DNA of 44,660 nucleotides from Symbiodinium natans (Eukaryota; Sar; Dinophyceae; Suessiales; Symbiodiniaceae), in assembly GCA_905221605.1 (NCBI GenBank), contig CAJNDS010000868.1, positions 845,107 through 889,766 on the forward strand. Direction: 5' to 3'. Each line of letters starts with the position of its first letter. The stretch's first letter is position 1. This document shows, piece by piece, positions 12,202 to 22,580 of this stretch. A program made the position numbers and the translations under genes. A model generated the notes under the pieces. The model was given only the letters and a program-made list of their open reading frames with translations. It had not been told where the DNA came from and ran no database searches.

Positions 12202-13328
12202 GGATAATGGGTTTTGGGGATGCTTTCAGACGCTGGGCTCAGTCGAGTCCATGTGAGAGAGAGAGAGAGAATGTGTATGCACAGCAAGTATATTCACTTT
12301 GGGACAGGGTGGAGACAACAGGACAAACACCGCAAAGGACACGCCCGTATTTTCAATAGTTTGTTTGCCTCCAATCCATTCTCACACGCGCTGGGGTCAA
12401 AACATGTAGGCCCCTACCTCATGGGGAATGGCCTGGGCAGATTTGCATCGCTGTGTTGCGAGGAGCACTGGCGCAGGCACAGGCTTGCGATGCTCTACCG
12501 TGCGAGGCACTGCTGTTAGCGTTCGTGGGTTTCTCGCAGAGCTGAAGCGGAAGCCTTGGCATCATTCAGCAGGACCGCTTTTTCTTCGACATGCAGTTCC
12601 GCAGAGCTTTCTCCATCCATCAGTTGTGCTGGCTGAAGTCTGAACAACCTAAGGATTGAGTCGGAGAAGATGATGGAGACAGAGTCATTCTGTGAGTCGC
12701 CTTCGCAGCAGGAGACCAAACATTCGGAAGAGGTGGCGTCCGAAAGTGAGGCTGGGACGCAGACCACCTTGACACAACATCCATCTGAGCCATGTAGCAA
12801 GTTTGTGCGTTCGGTCTTGTCTCTGTAGTGCTACCAGCTTACCGCCATGTGGCGTCGTTTCGGCTCACGTCAAAGAGTCAACATTGTTGTCGAGTCCAGC
12901 TGGCGATGAAGATTGACCAGTCGGGCCAGCGCAGTTTGGTGCTCTGCCTACGACAGAGCCCGATACACGCTCTGCGGTACATCATATAGCACTCTGTGCT
13001 TGTGTCACATTGCGTTCACATAGCACGACTGCGAGTCCGCGATGCGTTTTCTCCCGGTGCTTGTTTGAAGCGCTGGGTTCACGTCTTGAGAACCCCCGGC
13101 GTGCACAAAAAACAAGCCAATAGCTACAACCAGTCTTAAATCCCTGGGACTTTCCACTTATCCGCATGCTATGTCAACGGGGCGTCGAAAAGATGATAAA
13201 GGAGCTTCCCTTGTAGCTGATCAGAGTACCAACAAGCCCTAAGAATGTTGATCAGCCCTGATCTGCTAGACACAGTTGAAGCTGGTCAGATGGTTGGCAT
13301 GCGTTGTTGCAATATCCCAGAGCGCCGA
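12202..13328. other. Spacer without a supported gene
   Basis: Contains a short (GA)n tract near 12256-12269. Open frames of up to about 100 codons on both strands overlap one another and show no domain or splice continuation. Confidence 0.4.
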
Positions 13329-13373
13329 GCCCTAAAGCCCTAAACCCCTAAACCCTAAACCCTAAACCCCAAA
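13329..13373 (-). repeat. Short interstitial telomere-type array (CCCTAAA)
   Basis: About six units of CCCTAAA with CCCCTAAA and CCCTAAAG variants. Confidence 0.8.
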
Positions 13374-14327
13374 CGTGGGATGTGTCACATCGGACCAAGC
13401 CCACAGCACGCCAGGGCTTTCAAGAGAGAGAGGGGTACCCCCATTTGCGTGGTTCCTCTCATACGGATCATTGAAGTATGGGGGTAGCTTATTAGGTGTA
13501 CTGTTTTGGGAAATACCCATACATGGGACAGCTCACCCCTTCGCCATCCTCTCCTGGTGGCCTCCCTTTTTCTCTTGCCGCAGCGCCTCGGTCCCCACTA
13601 CACCACCGCCAAGCCTGATGGGCTTGGAATTGGCGATCTTCGGGCCTAGGATTTAGGGTAATTGGGTTTCAGGTTCATTTCTACCATGCAAAAGTGGTTC
13701 AAGATGGTTTGAACGTAGGCATAATATGAGGGTTTCTCAACCTTGAGACGTCTGGAAGAGCAACACCGATAACTAGTTTCCAAGCAAACCAAGAAATTAC
13801 AGACCGGGAAGAGTTAGGACCTCCCAGTTAGACAACGGACCAGCACGCCCCGCCCCCCCCCCGCCTCAGTTCATTTTTTTCCCGCACAAGTAGTTTGATC
13901 AGAGGTCCTTTCGATATATCAGCAGCCCTCAATTTTCTAGATATGGCAAAGTGACACATGAAGAGACACTGCAATGTATCACTGCACTCGTGTAAGGCAA
14001 AAATGAATGCGCTGTGAACATGATGCGTAGACGTAAGCTTATCAAAGGACGGTGTTGGCACTGCCTCAATACGGTGAATCTGAGCCATGTAGGGCCTTTT
14101 TTGGGCAGACTCGTTTAGCAGAGTTCTATTTCATAGGGAGTTTGGAAAGGGGACCCGACTTGGCGGCGGCAGCTTCCCATTCTTTCCCAGAGTTGCAGAA
14201 CGTGGATCGCAGGTGTTTCCAAAGCTGCCATGAAAATGCGAAGACCGAGCATGACCTAGTTGCCCGATCTATATGCTGCTCAGTGTGTTGCCTGTATGAT
14301 CCTGTGCACAACGTTGAGAGCACACCT
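13374..14327. other. Spacer without a supported gene
   Basis: Holds a run of C at about 13852-13861 and overlapping open frames of fewer than 140 codons, none with domain evidence. Confidence 0.4.
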
Positions 14328-14417
14328 GTATGTATGCATGTATGTATGCATGCATGTATGCATGTATGTATGCATGCATGCATGTATGTATGTGTGTCTG
14401 TGTGCATATATATATAT
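14328..14417. repeat. TATG/CATG microsatellite
   Basis: A mixed array of TGTA, TGCA and TGTATGCA words that grades into TGTGTCTG and then a short (TA)n run. It yields His/Met/Cys/Tyr-rich frames on both strands that should not be read as protein. Confidence 0.85.
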
Positions 14418-14467
14418 GGTAACAGGGCCTCCTGTGATCCACTAGGCCTTCGTTCAAATTTATCATG

Positions 14468-14581
14468 TTAGCTCGTTTTGAATTTATTTCTAGCATACCA
14501 ACCCTTCCAGCCGCTCTATATATTTTAGCTCGTTTTGAATATATTCCTAGCATACCAACCCTTCCAGACGCTCTATATATT
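14468..14581 (+). repeat. 57-bp tandem duplication leading into the 9-bp minisatellite
   Basis: Two copies, starting at 14468 and 14525, share TTAGCTCGTTTTGAAT at the front and CCAACCCTTCCAG in the middle, with a few substitutions. The second copy leads directly into the ACATTCCAGA/ACTTTTCAG minisatellite. Confidence 0.8.
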
Positions 14582-15560
14582 CAAGACATCTTAGATGTTT
14601 CAGATGTTCCAGACATTCTCAACTTTTCAGACATTCCAGACGTGTCAAACATTCCAGACTTTCCAGACATTCCAGAATTTCCAAACTTTCCAGACATTCC
14701 AAACGTTTCCGATATTCCGGACGTTTCCAACATTCCAGACATGCCAAGATTTCCAAACTTTTAAGATATCCTAAACATTTCAAACTTTTCAGATATTTCA
14801 GACATTCCACACTTTTCAGACTTTTCAGACTTTTCAGACTTTTCAGACATTTCAGACTTTTCAGACATTTCAGACTTTTCAGACTTTTCAGACTTTTCAG
14901 ACTTTTCAGACTTTTCAGACTTTTCAGACTTTTCAGACTTTTCAGACATTCCATGCATTCCAAAATTTCTAAACTCTTCAGACATTCCAAGCTTCTCAGA
15001 CATTCCAAACGTTTTCAAGATTCCATACTTTCCAGGAATCCTAAAAGACTCAAACTTTTCAAACATTCCAGACATTTCAGACTTCTCAGATATTTCAAAC
15101 ATTCCAGACTTTTCAGACTTTTCAGACATTTCAGACTTTTCAGACTTTTCAGACTTTTCAGACTTTTCAGACTTTTCAGACTTTTCAGACTTTTCAGACT
15201 TTTCAGACTTTTCAGACTTTTCAGATATTCCCAGAAATTCCAAGCTTTTCAAACATTCCAGTCATCCCAGACTTTTCAGACATTTCAGATATTTCAGACA
15301 TTTCAGACTTTTCAGATGTTTCAGACATTCCAAACATTTCAGACTTTTCAGATATTTCAGACATTTCCAGACATTTCATTTTTTTGTCAGATATCTGTTT
15401 GATTCTGGAATATCTGAAAAGCCTGAAAAGTCTGAAAAGTCTGAAAAGTCTGAAAAGTCTGAAAAGTCTGAAAAGTCTGAAAAGTCTGAAAAGTCTGAAA
15501 AGTCTGAAAAGTCTGTGTCTGAAAAGTCTGAAAAGTCTGAAAAGTCTGGGCTGCCTGAAA
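14582..15560. repeat. 9-bp minisatellite arranged as a giant inverted repeat
   Basis: From 14582 to about 15375 the + strand repeats nonamers of the type ACTTTTCAG, with ACATTTCAG and ACATTCCAG variants. From about 15411 to 15555 it repeats the reverse complement, GAAAAGTCT. A short spacer around 15376-15410 separates the arms. Because the unit is nine bases, frames stay open on both strands and read as (Ser-Glu-Lys)n or (Phe-Arg-Leu)n. I regard these as repeat artefacts. About 150 bp of the left arm can pair with the right arm in a long hairpin. Confidence 0.9.
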
Positions 15561-15674
15561 AGTGTGAAGATTTTGAAACGCCTCGGAAGAGTTTAAATAG
15601 TCTGTCAGGTCTGCAATATCAGGAACATTAGCATTTCAGTTACTTGTATAAGAAGGCCCTGCTACCACATCGTA

Positions 15675-15810
15675 GTAATGTTTAATAATACTATATATAT
15701 ATCTATATTATATAGAAAAATATTATATATAATAATAATAATGATAATAATAATATATATATATATATATATATTAATATATATATATATATATTATTAT
15801 TATTGTTATT

Positions 15811-15851
<41 letters not shown>

Positions 15852-16376
15852 ATTATTTTTCATAATAATAATACTAATATATGTATATATAAATATATTA
15901 TTATAAATATATTATTATAATTATATTATTATTATATATACATATATTATTAGTGTTATTATTATTATTATATAATATATTATTAAATAATAATACTAAT
16001 AGATGTAATATATTATATTATAAATTATTATTATTATATTATAGTATTATTATTATATATACATATATTATTATTATTATATATACATCTATTTTTATTC
16101 ATAAGAATAATAACAATACCAATATGTGTATATATATAAAAATAGATTAGTATGTGTATATTATTATTATTATTATCATTATATACATATATTATTATTT
16201 ATAATAATAATATATATTATATATATAATATAATTTAATAATATATATATATGTATTATATATATATATAATATATATAATATAACATGTAAAAATTAGA
16301 CACAACGTATTTATATAATATATCGAAAAATACATATCATATAAATATTTTGTATAATACAATATATATATATATT
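15675..16376. repeat. AT-rich island of TA, TAT and ATT microsatellites
   Basis: About 700 bp made almost entirely of A and T, with alternating (TA)n and (TTA)n blocks in mirror orientations. It contrasts sharply with the GC-richer surroundings. It would melt easily and could be a matrix-attachment or replication-initiation type region, but nothing in the sequence proves this. Confidence 0.85.
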
Positions 16377-16483
16377 GAAACCCTAAACCCTAAACCCTGA
16401 ACCCTAAACCCTAAACCCTAAACCCTAAACCCTAAACCCTAAACCCTAAACCCTAAACCCTAAACCCTAAACCCTAAACCCTA
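16377..16483 (-). repeat. Pure telomere-type array (CCCTAAA) inside the AT-rich island
   Basis: About fifteen CCCTAAA units with one CCCTGAA, bounded on both sides by pure AT sequence (AT-rich DNA resumes at 16484-16570). This is the cleanest array in the window, and its setting suggests insertion or repair within the AT-rich block. Confidence 0.9.
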
Positions 16484-16785
16484 TATAATTAATTAATAGA
16501 ATATATATTTTATAATATATAAACAACATAAATATGTAATAAATATGTACAGATATAATATTTTAATTTCTGCTCAGGTTCCGACCTCAGATGCAGTGGC
16601 CGGCTCGTCAGTTTCGTTGCCCTAACCCTAAACCCTAAAACAAACACTGACGCATACACACGGGGGGGGTGTGAAGAACGGCACTCTCACCACGAGTGAA
16701 AAAAAAATAAACAGCTGCGAGCTGCTTTGAGGCGGGGCGGTGCCCAAAGCAGAGAGTGTTCCGGCATTGTGCGTCTGGGTCAAAC

Positions 16786-16840
16786 TCATGAAAGCGCACG
16801 GCCAGCGATAGTGTCTGAGTCTTCATGAAAGCGCACGGCC
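16786..16840 (+). repeat. Direct 18-bp repeat upstream of the ATPase-like gene
   Basis: TCATGAAAGCGCACGGCC occurs at 16786-16803 and again at 16823-16840, 37 bp apart, about 70 bp before the next start codon. Dispersed direct repeats this close to a start could be regulatory or part of an element end. I have no further evidence. Confidence 0.6.
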
Positions 16841-16906
16841 CAAGTTTCCAGGGTTTTGATCTGTTGATTACAGCTTTGGTGCTGAGTCCGGCTGTGTCTC
16901 GCCATC

Positions 16907-19216
16907 ATGTCGAGCCCTCCTAAGCAGTACATTTCCACGATGAAGAACGTCTACACCTATGTGCAGAAGGAGTGGACTGCTAGTGGAAAGCGGATCTTGG
17001 GTGAACGTGGACACGCTGCTATTCATCTGCAGTCTGTTCGTAAAAGCCACCCAGCTCTGCCAATCTTTCTCTACGCGCTGGTTGGTGTCGTAGTAGCCTC
17101 GAACGGAGCTTTGCTTCGAATTTGGGGCGGGCTCTCACCGGTCGCCTTGTGGATTCTCAACTGTAATTACAGTCAGACGCGCAAGAGCGGTCTCACATCC
17201 ATTGCGGAGGTGTTCGCATCTGTAGCAGACCAATGCGTCCGCAAGACTTTTCGCCGACTTCTCCAGAACAAGAGTGTGGATGCCAAGGTGAAGACTACCA
17301 CAGTACAAGAAGACGGCAGGCACGAAGACACGCTGATGCAAGACCTGGCTGCTCCAGCCGAGGCACAAGATGACAGACATGCGCGACTAAGTCTATGGTC
17401 AGTGGCATATCTTGGCGGCACCATTGAGCGCTGCAAGGAGCGCTGCAGTGGTGACTTCAACTTTGTGCAAAACAATCCTAAAGCCTTCAAGGATTTGCCA
17501 GGCATTGATGCGTCTGCTACTGCTTCTGCAGCCGAAGCCGCCGTTGCAAGTGGGGAGGGCTTGCGAGGGCGTACCTGGTTTTCTACGCTGTTGCTCTTTG
17601 ACGAAGCGTATGAGTTTCTAATGGAACTCGGCATCTTGGACAGTCCAAGTTCCGCTGCAAAGAAACAGATGTCTGGAGGCGTTGATGTTTCTGGTCAAAC
17701 CCCCAATGCTGGGTGGGCAAACAGGCTACTGCAAACGGGCGTGAGCACGTTCGAAACGAAGAGCTGTGGATCGTTCGGCGGCTTGCACTCTCCAAGCGTC
17801 AACACAGCCCTAGCCGGCAATTTTCATCCCGGCGTCGCGGTGGAGATGATTCGCGGGCTCCGTGGCGACCACGGATGCCAAACAAAAGCTCGCTTCCTGT
17901 TTGCCAGTGGGCAGCCCATCCAGCCGCATGAGGAGTACGAATCTGTCGGCTTGGATGCCAAAGTAGAGTACTGCGCACTCCCCAGTGTGTTGCTTGATTT
18001 GTTGCGACTGAACTGCTTGGAGAGTCCTGAGAAGGCAGCAGTGGAACTAAAGCACGAGGACGACCTCATCGACGGTGTTGCTGAGTTCACGGACGCAGGT
18101 TTCTTTCCCGATGCAGTGGGTTGGCCTTACACCTTGCCAGACGGCGTTGTCACTAAACTTCGCTTTCGCCAGACTCCAGACGGTCCTCAGCCAGAGTGGT
18201 CCATGGCAGACAGAGATGTAGACGTTCCTCCAGAGCTTGAACTACGCCCGGCAGCGCAGCGTCTCACTGAGATCTTTGAGCAGGAGCACCGCGTCCTAGA
18301 GTTCTCAGAGAGCGGCAAGCAACTTTTCAAGAGCTACTCGTGCTATTTTAATATTATGGTGGCTCAAGCTCGAGAAGATGGTGACGTGGGTCAGGGTGCC
18401 CAGATGGGCGCGTGTCCGTGGAAACTTGCCATGCTTGCTTCGGCTTCTTATTAGCTGCAAACCAAACTTTTCAATCTTTGGTGCTCTTGTAAGGTAGTCG
18501 ATTCTGAAAGTTTCGACTTTGATTTCCTTAGGTTTTAGGCCAGTGAGGCTTTGGCACTCTGGGATCTTGCCTGGCAGCAGTCGGCGCCGCCGGTTAATCC
18601 GGAGGCGCCGGTCCTGATCGATGCGGATGTGGTTGCACGGGCGTTTGGACTGTTGGAGATTCTAGAGAGCGTAGTGGCTATCATGGCTGGTAAGGAAGAG
18701 TCGTCTGCCTTCTCAACGTTCAACGAAGCCGACTCAGCGGAGAGAAAGCGGAAAAGGCCCATGGCTGACGAAGATCAGCTTGCTCTTGCTCTGACGGGAC
18801 AGAGTTCGAACAAAGATCAAGACTGGCAACCGAAAGCACAACACACCGGACTGCCTGACACCGAATTCTATCGTCGGTTGCTCCTCAAGGCGGAAGCTTC
18901 ATCAGAGGGGGCAGAAACCTGTGTCATCAAGTCACGAAGCGTGTACAACCTTCAGAGGTCGAAGGACCAGCTCACGCAACAGCCTTCTCTTGGGGACTTT
19001 CGCGCTATTGTCAAAGCTGCTCCGTCAGTTCTGGGTAGTTTCGATGCGGCCACAGATAGCTACAACTTCACTTGCCCCTCTTCAGCTTCATCGCCAGAAT
19101 ATGAGGCAGCCCTGATGCAATACGCGAACATATCTAGTGCCGCTTTGAAATCTGCCCTCGCCAACTCGACCAGTAAACGTGTGAGGGTCAAGAGCAAGCC
19201 AGCCAATCAGTCATGA
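16907..19216 (+). CDS. DUF3987-like P-loop ATPase-related protein, two exons
   Basis: Exon 1 opens at ATG 16907 and is open for 515 codons to a TAG at 18452. A second open segment in the same frame runs from about 18539 to TGA 19214-19216. The exons join in phase if a 96-nt GC-AG intron (18443-18538, ending in TTTTAG) is removed, giving roughly 735 residues. Residues 76-100 hold a degenerate Walker A-like turn (NYSQTRKSGLTS, Lys93-Ser94). A hydrophobic strand ending LLLFDEA (residues 228-234) fits Walker B. Downstream are a Lys/Thr/Gly-rich stretch, an NFHPG turn (305-309) and a GDHGCQTKARFLF segment (320-332). That order resembles the DUF3987 family of primase/helicase-associated ATPases, known mostly from mobile elements. 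The C-terminal exon has a basic patch (ERKRKRP). Family assignment is from memory of motif order, not a search. The gene directly precedes a transposase on the same strand. Confidence 0.55.
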
Positions 19217-19488
19217 TTTCTGAGTCGTGCAGAGCCAGCAGAGGCTGTCATATTGCAGAGTGACAAACTCTCTGACTCTACAACATTCTACGGTGTACAG
19301 CTTGCTTGTGATGTAAGCGCTAGCTTGACTGTCGTGCAGAATGAGTCTTTGCCATGCGCTTTGTCTAGTTTCGCTTTTATGTTTGATGTACAGTTGGAGT
19401 TTTATAAAATCACATCAGCTCACGGCTTCTTGGCAACGAGCGAGCAGGAGCTGTCGTATTGCAGGCCGATAGCCCCTGTGCTTCAAGA

Positions 19489-20958
19489 ATGTCCTATTAC
19501 CGTCCATCGAAAGCAGTGCTAGGACAGGCTCTGGCCGGAATATTGTACAGTCTGCTTCCGGCGTGTGCGCACCGTGCACTGATGCAAAAGAGTCTTGTCG
19601 AAATTGCGCGGGCTCGGCACCAGTGTCGCTGTGGTACTCAACACACGAAATCGATTTCATCCAGCACTGCTGTCGCAGCCGTTTCCAGAGTAGCCCTTCA
19701 TCGCTTTCTGACGCAGCTCTACATTTCTGAGACGAGCGATATGAAGCAGTTTCCGAGCCCTAAGCATGGGATGTTGCGACTGGTGCTTCGAAAGCCTTCT
19801 CAGAAATCGCATTCCGCAAAGCCAGATCACGTTCCCTACGTACCACGAGATCAGCAGCTCGATAGTGCGAAGAAGGCAGAGCTACGATCCCAACACTGGT
19901 GTTGCTCTCTATCGGACTTGGTGCAGATGTCCGAGAACAGGCTCATCAAATTGCTCTTGAAGCTGGGAATCTTGTGGAACTTCACACGCTGTCCACATTG
20001 CAGAACAGGAAAGTTGTCAGGCTTGTTCAAGCACAAGAAGCGAGGATACGTGAGAAGATGTCAAGCGAAGTCGTGTCACAAGTATGTGCTTCCACATGCA
20101 CGGCATCCATTCTTCTGTACTGGATGGGGCCAGTCATTCATTTCTTTGCGTCAACAGGTCCTGGTTCTTTTCTGCAATGTGACTAGGGTGGACACTGGCA
20201 AGATTCATGTGCTGACGGGCCTTGGAGCAAGGGCGGTGCAAACTCTGTCTGCCAGATGGAGAAGAGCTGTAAAGGCTTATGTTCAACGACAACAAGAAGC
20301 TCGGCTCTTCGGCAATCTTCGAACTTGGGTTCAAGCTGAAGTCGACGAGGTCACAGTTCGTGGAAAGAAATCAGGCAAACAAGTGACCTGGTTCCAGTAT
20401 TGCGGTCTGCTCGAGCGCGGCAACCGTAAGAGCCTCACCCTTGTCAAAATGCGAGTGAAGTCAACGTCTGTCAAGCTGAAGGGCAAGGGCAAGGGCTCTG
20501 CTGTGTCTCCGGGACCCATATCCAAAAAAGAATGGAAGCAGATAGGGTTCCGTTATCTCAAGAATCGGAAAATCCTGTTACACTGCGACGGAGCACGTGC
20601 GTACAGGTACGTGCAGATACCTGGCGTGGTTACCGATTCGGTGAGACACAAGCGTCCGAGCCCCATATATGCCGCTACATGGAAGCACCGCCTTCCTCGA
20701 GATTACAGGAAAGCACATGTCAAGGGTTTGCCCAAAGACCAAGCGGACACGGTATGGGTGAAAAAAGGCACCCAACTCATAGATAATGTGTGGCGGCAAT
20801 TGAAGTTGATCGGGGTTCCGAAGTCCACGAAAGCGGATGAAGGGAACATTGATGAGCGGGTGCGTGAATTTCAATGGCATCATTGGCATGCCGAGCAGGA
20901 CAAGTTCGCTGCTGTCGGCAATATTGTTCGAGCTGCGTACGAGGCGCGCAGGCTCTGA
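19489..20958 (+). CDS. ISXO2/IS1595/Merlin-type transposase
   Basis: A 489-codon intronless frame; ATG 19489 is preferred because the frame opens upstream only at a non-ATG codon. Order of parts (residues from ATG 19489): helical N-terminus, a zinc ribbon CPHC (168-171) paired with C191 and C196, then an RNase H-like catalytic core. The first acidic residue is D286 in QAEVDEVTV and the second is D367 in HCDGARAY. The region that normally ends in Ile-Glu-x-x-Trp-x-x-Leu-Lys reads LIDNVWRQLK, so the third position is D432 instead of Glu. A HHWH motif follows. Zinc ribbon plus DE, DG and the W-x-x-LK helix is typical of bacterial ISXO2-like and eukaryotic Merlin transposases, which move DNA by cut and paste. 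The frame is intact, so the element may be recent or the protein retained. Terminal inverted repeats were not located. Confidence 0.75.
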   Translation: MSYYRPSKAVLGQALAGILYSLLPACAHRALMQKSLVEIARARHQCRCGTQHTKSISSSTAVAAVSRVALHRFLTQLYISETSDMKQFPSPKHGMLRLVLRKPSQKSHSAKPDHVPYVPRDQQLDSAKKAELRSQHWCCSLSDLVQMSENRLIKLLLKLGILWNFTRCPHCRTGKLSGLFKHKKRGYVRRCQAKSCHKYVLPHARHPFFCTGWGQSFISLRQQVLVLFCNVTRVDTGKIHVLTGLGARAVQTLSARWRRAVKAYVQRQQEARLFGNLRTWVQAEVDEVTVRGKKSGKQVTWFQYCGLLERGNRKSLTLVKMRVKSTSVKLKGKGKGSAVSPGPISKKEWKQIGFRYLKNRKILLHCDGARAYRYVQIPGVVTDSVRHKRPSPIYAATWKHRLPRDYRKAHVKGLPKDQADTVWVKKGTQLIDNVWRQLKLIGVPKSTKADEGNIDERVREFQWHHWHAEQDKFAAVGNIVRAAYEARRL

Positions 20959-21017
20959 AGCCATGACTGAGCAAGCTCGATCTCGTACAGCTGTTCGAGA
21001 TTGCTCATGCAGCGCGT

Positions 21018-21130
21018 AGTTTCTGTTTCTGTACATACACTCTGCTGCACCTGGTTCCAGCGCGCAGTTTCTGTTTCTGTACATACACTCTGTTGCACCT
21101 GGCAGTTTCTGTTTCTGTACATACACTCTG
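21018..21130 (+). repeat. Three direct copies of a 27-bp unit downstream of the transposase
   Basis: The unit begins AGTTTCTGTTTCTGTAC and ends ACACTCTG. It starts at 21018, 21066 and 21104, separated by GCACCTGG-containing spacers of decreasing length. It lies 60-170 bp after the transposase stop codon and could be a 3' end repeat of the element or a processing signal. Confidence 0.75.
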
Positions 21131-21351
21131 GTTGAATTACCGCATTTTGCTAGTTTGGCAAGCAAGTTCAACTGTACAGTCGTTTGATGCTGCTTGCGAG
21201 AAACTCTGTAACGCAGTACCCAGAAAGCCGAAAAAGAGCTTTCTGCATGGCTGCTTGTTGCAGTCATCATGCCTGGTGACCTCTTGAAGTTGTGAATTCA
21301 AGACTTTCTCCGTCGATTCGCCAAAGCCGCACATATCCCAGTAGTAGATTG

Positions 21352-21450
21352 TAGAGTCTCTGCAGAGTTCCCGTTGCTGCAGCTGCCATGCAGTACGCTC
21401 ATATGTTTGGGAGCCGACCCGTTGATGTTCCTGCCGTGATAGCGCAAGAA
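21352..21450 (+). repeat. 99-bp direct repeat, copy 1 (overlaps start of the 21.4-kb ORF)
   Basis: Matches 25376-25474 over 99 bp with two substitutions seen by eye. It includes the start codon and the first 21 codons of the ORF at 21388. The two copies bracket about 3.9 kb that contains the ORF body and the EEP gene. Confidence 0.9.
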
Positions 21451-21981
21451 GCCCAGCTCGTGTGGAACGTGCTTCCCATTTGCATCCGTGCTGCTGAGCG
21501 CAACTACTTCGCGCGTCCATTGGTGGCCATTCAACGAACTCGCCAAGAGACCGTAGCGTGGCTCCGAGTTCTACTACAAGAAATCGAACTTCACGACGCA
21601 CAGCGCCAGGACATCATATTCTGGATGACAGTGCCTTATCTTTCACTACCATCTTCCTGCTCGGGGCAAGTGCTCGAGTTCTTGTTTCCATCTGTGCTGC
21701 CCACGACAAGCGTCGAGCTAGTCTTGCAGTCTCCCAGTTGGATTCTAAGCGACTCTGACGATGATGATGTTGAGTTTGATGACCTTCGGCATGATGAGAA
21801 CTTCGAAGCTTTGAAGAGCCGTAGTGAGCAAGAGCGCAAGCTCTTGGATCAGGTTCAACAGATGTGCGGTGAGTTCATGTGTTCCAACATTCGTGCGTGC
21901 GGCCACATCCATTTTCTTCGTCATCGTCAGACGATCTGGCCAGTTTCAGTACGCGAAACAGCTGTACGATGGTCACTCTGA
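21388..21981 (+). CDS. Hypothetical acidic-patch protein, 197 residues
   Basis: An ATG-initiated 197-codon frame, intronless, 430 bp after the transposase on the same strand. The N-terminal half is Leu/Val/Ile-rich and probably helical (residues 20-100). It is followed by an acidic patch DSDDDDVEFDD near residues 128-138 and a charged, possibly coiled segment (about 146-160). I recognise no domain. Position after the ATPase-like gene and transposase suggests an accessory ORF of the same mobile element, but this is inference. The 5' end, including the start codon, is duplicated at 25.4 kb as part of a 99-bp direct repeat. Confidence 0.45.
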   Translation: MQYAHMFGSRPVDVPAVIAQEAQLVWNVLPICIRAAERNYFARPLVAIQRTRQETVAWLRVLLQEIELHDAQRQDIIFWMTVPYLSLPSSCSGQVLEFLFPSVLPTTSVELVLQSPSWILSDSDDDDVEFDDLRHDENFEALKSRSEQERKLLDQVQQMCGEFMCSNIRACGHIHFLRHRQTIWPVSVRETAVRWSL

Positions 21982-22580
21982 GTCTGAGTAGGGATGTGTA
22001 CATATGTACTGGGACTGTGGGTGAGGCCCCGGCCTATCATTATGCAGAAAGATAGGCTAGGCCTTGGTCGCGCTGACCATACTCTTTCAATACGTGTTTG
22101 GGGAGTTGGGGAGAAAGTTCAGGCGAAACGTGCTAAAAAAAAGATCTTGTTGGCACCGGCTGTGTCACAAGAGTGCACTTATCGCTGCTACAACGTACAA
22201 GTGCCTTCGTTGCAGTCGTTTCGCAAGCGAAAACCACCCGGACAGGGCTCCCGGGGCCCTCGCCCGCCCAAAGCCCTTAACCCTAAACCTTAAACCCTAA
22301 ACCTATGACTGATGTCTGTGGCCCAGGCTCTTGCATATTGGACTGTGAGTGTGAGGGTGTCTCGCATGTTTAGGGTCTAGGGTTGGCGTCTCAGTCCTTG
22401 ATGTCAAAGCCTTTTCGACACAGGATCGTTTTCAATGCTTGCCGTGCTGTGACTGTTTCAGCCAGCACGGAACAGCTGTTGCAGCTGGGCATTGGAAAAA
22501 AATATTGGCAGTCTCTGCGTCGCGCGTTTGTCAGAGGCAGAGGTGTAGTGCTCGTGTCGTAGGGGTAGTCTTGTACTGCT

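Noticed and set aside
14619-15402. Long open frames on both strands reading as Ser-Glu-Lys or Phe-Arg-Leu repeats
   Set aside because: They come from a 9-bp minisatellite whose period keeps all frames open; there is no start context, domain or non-repeat flank.
16600-22300. Terminal inverted repeats of the transposase element
   Set aside because: Flanks were compared by eye and only scattered telomere-type words recur on both sides; no matching inverted ends or short target duplication could be identified.
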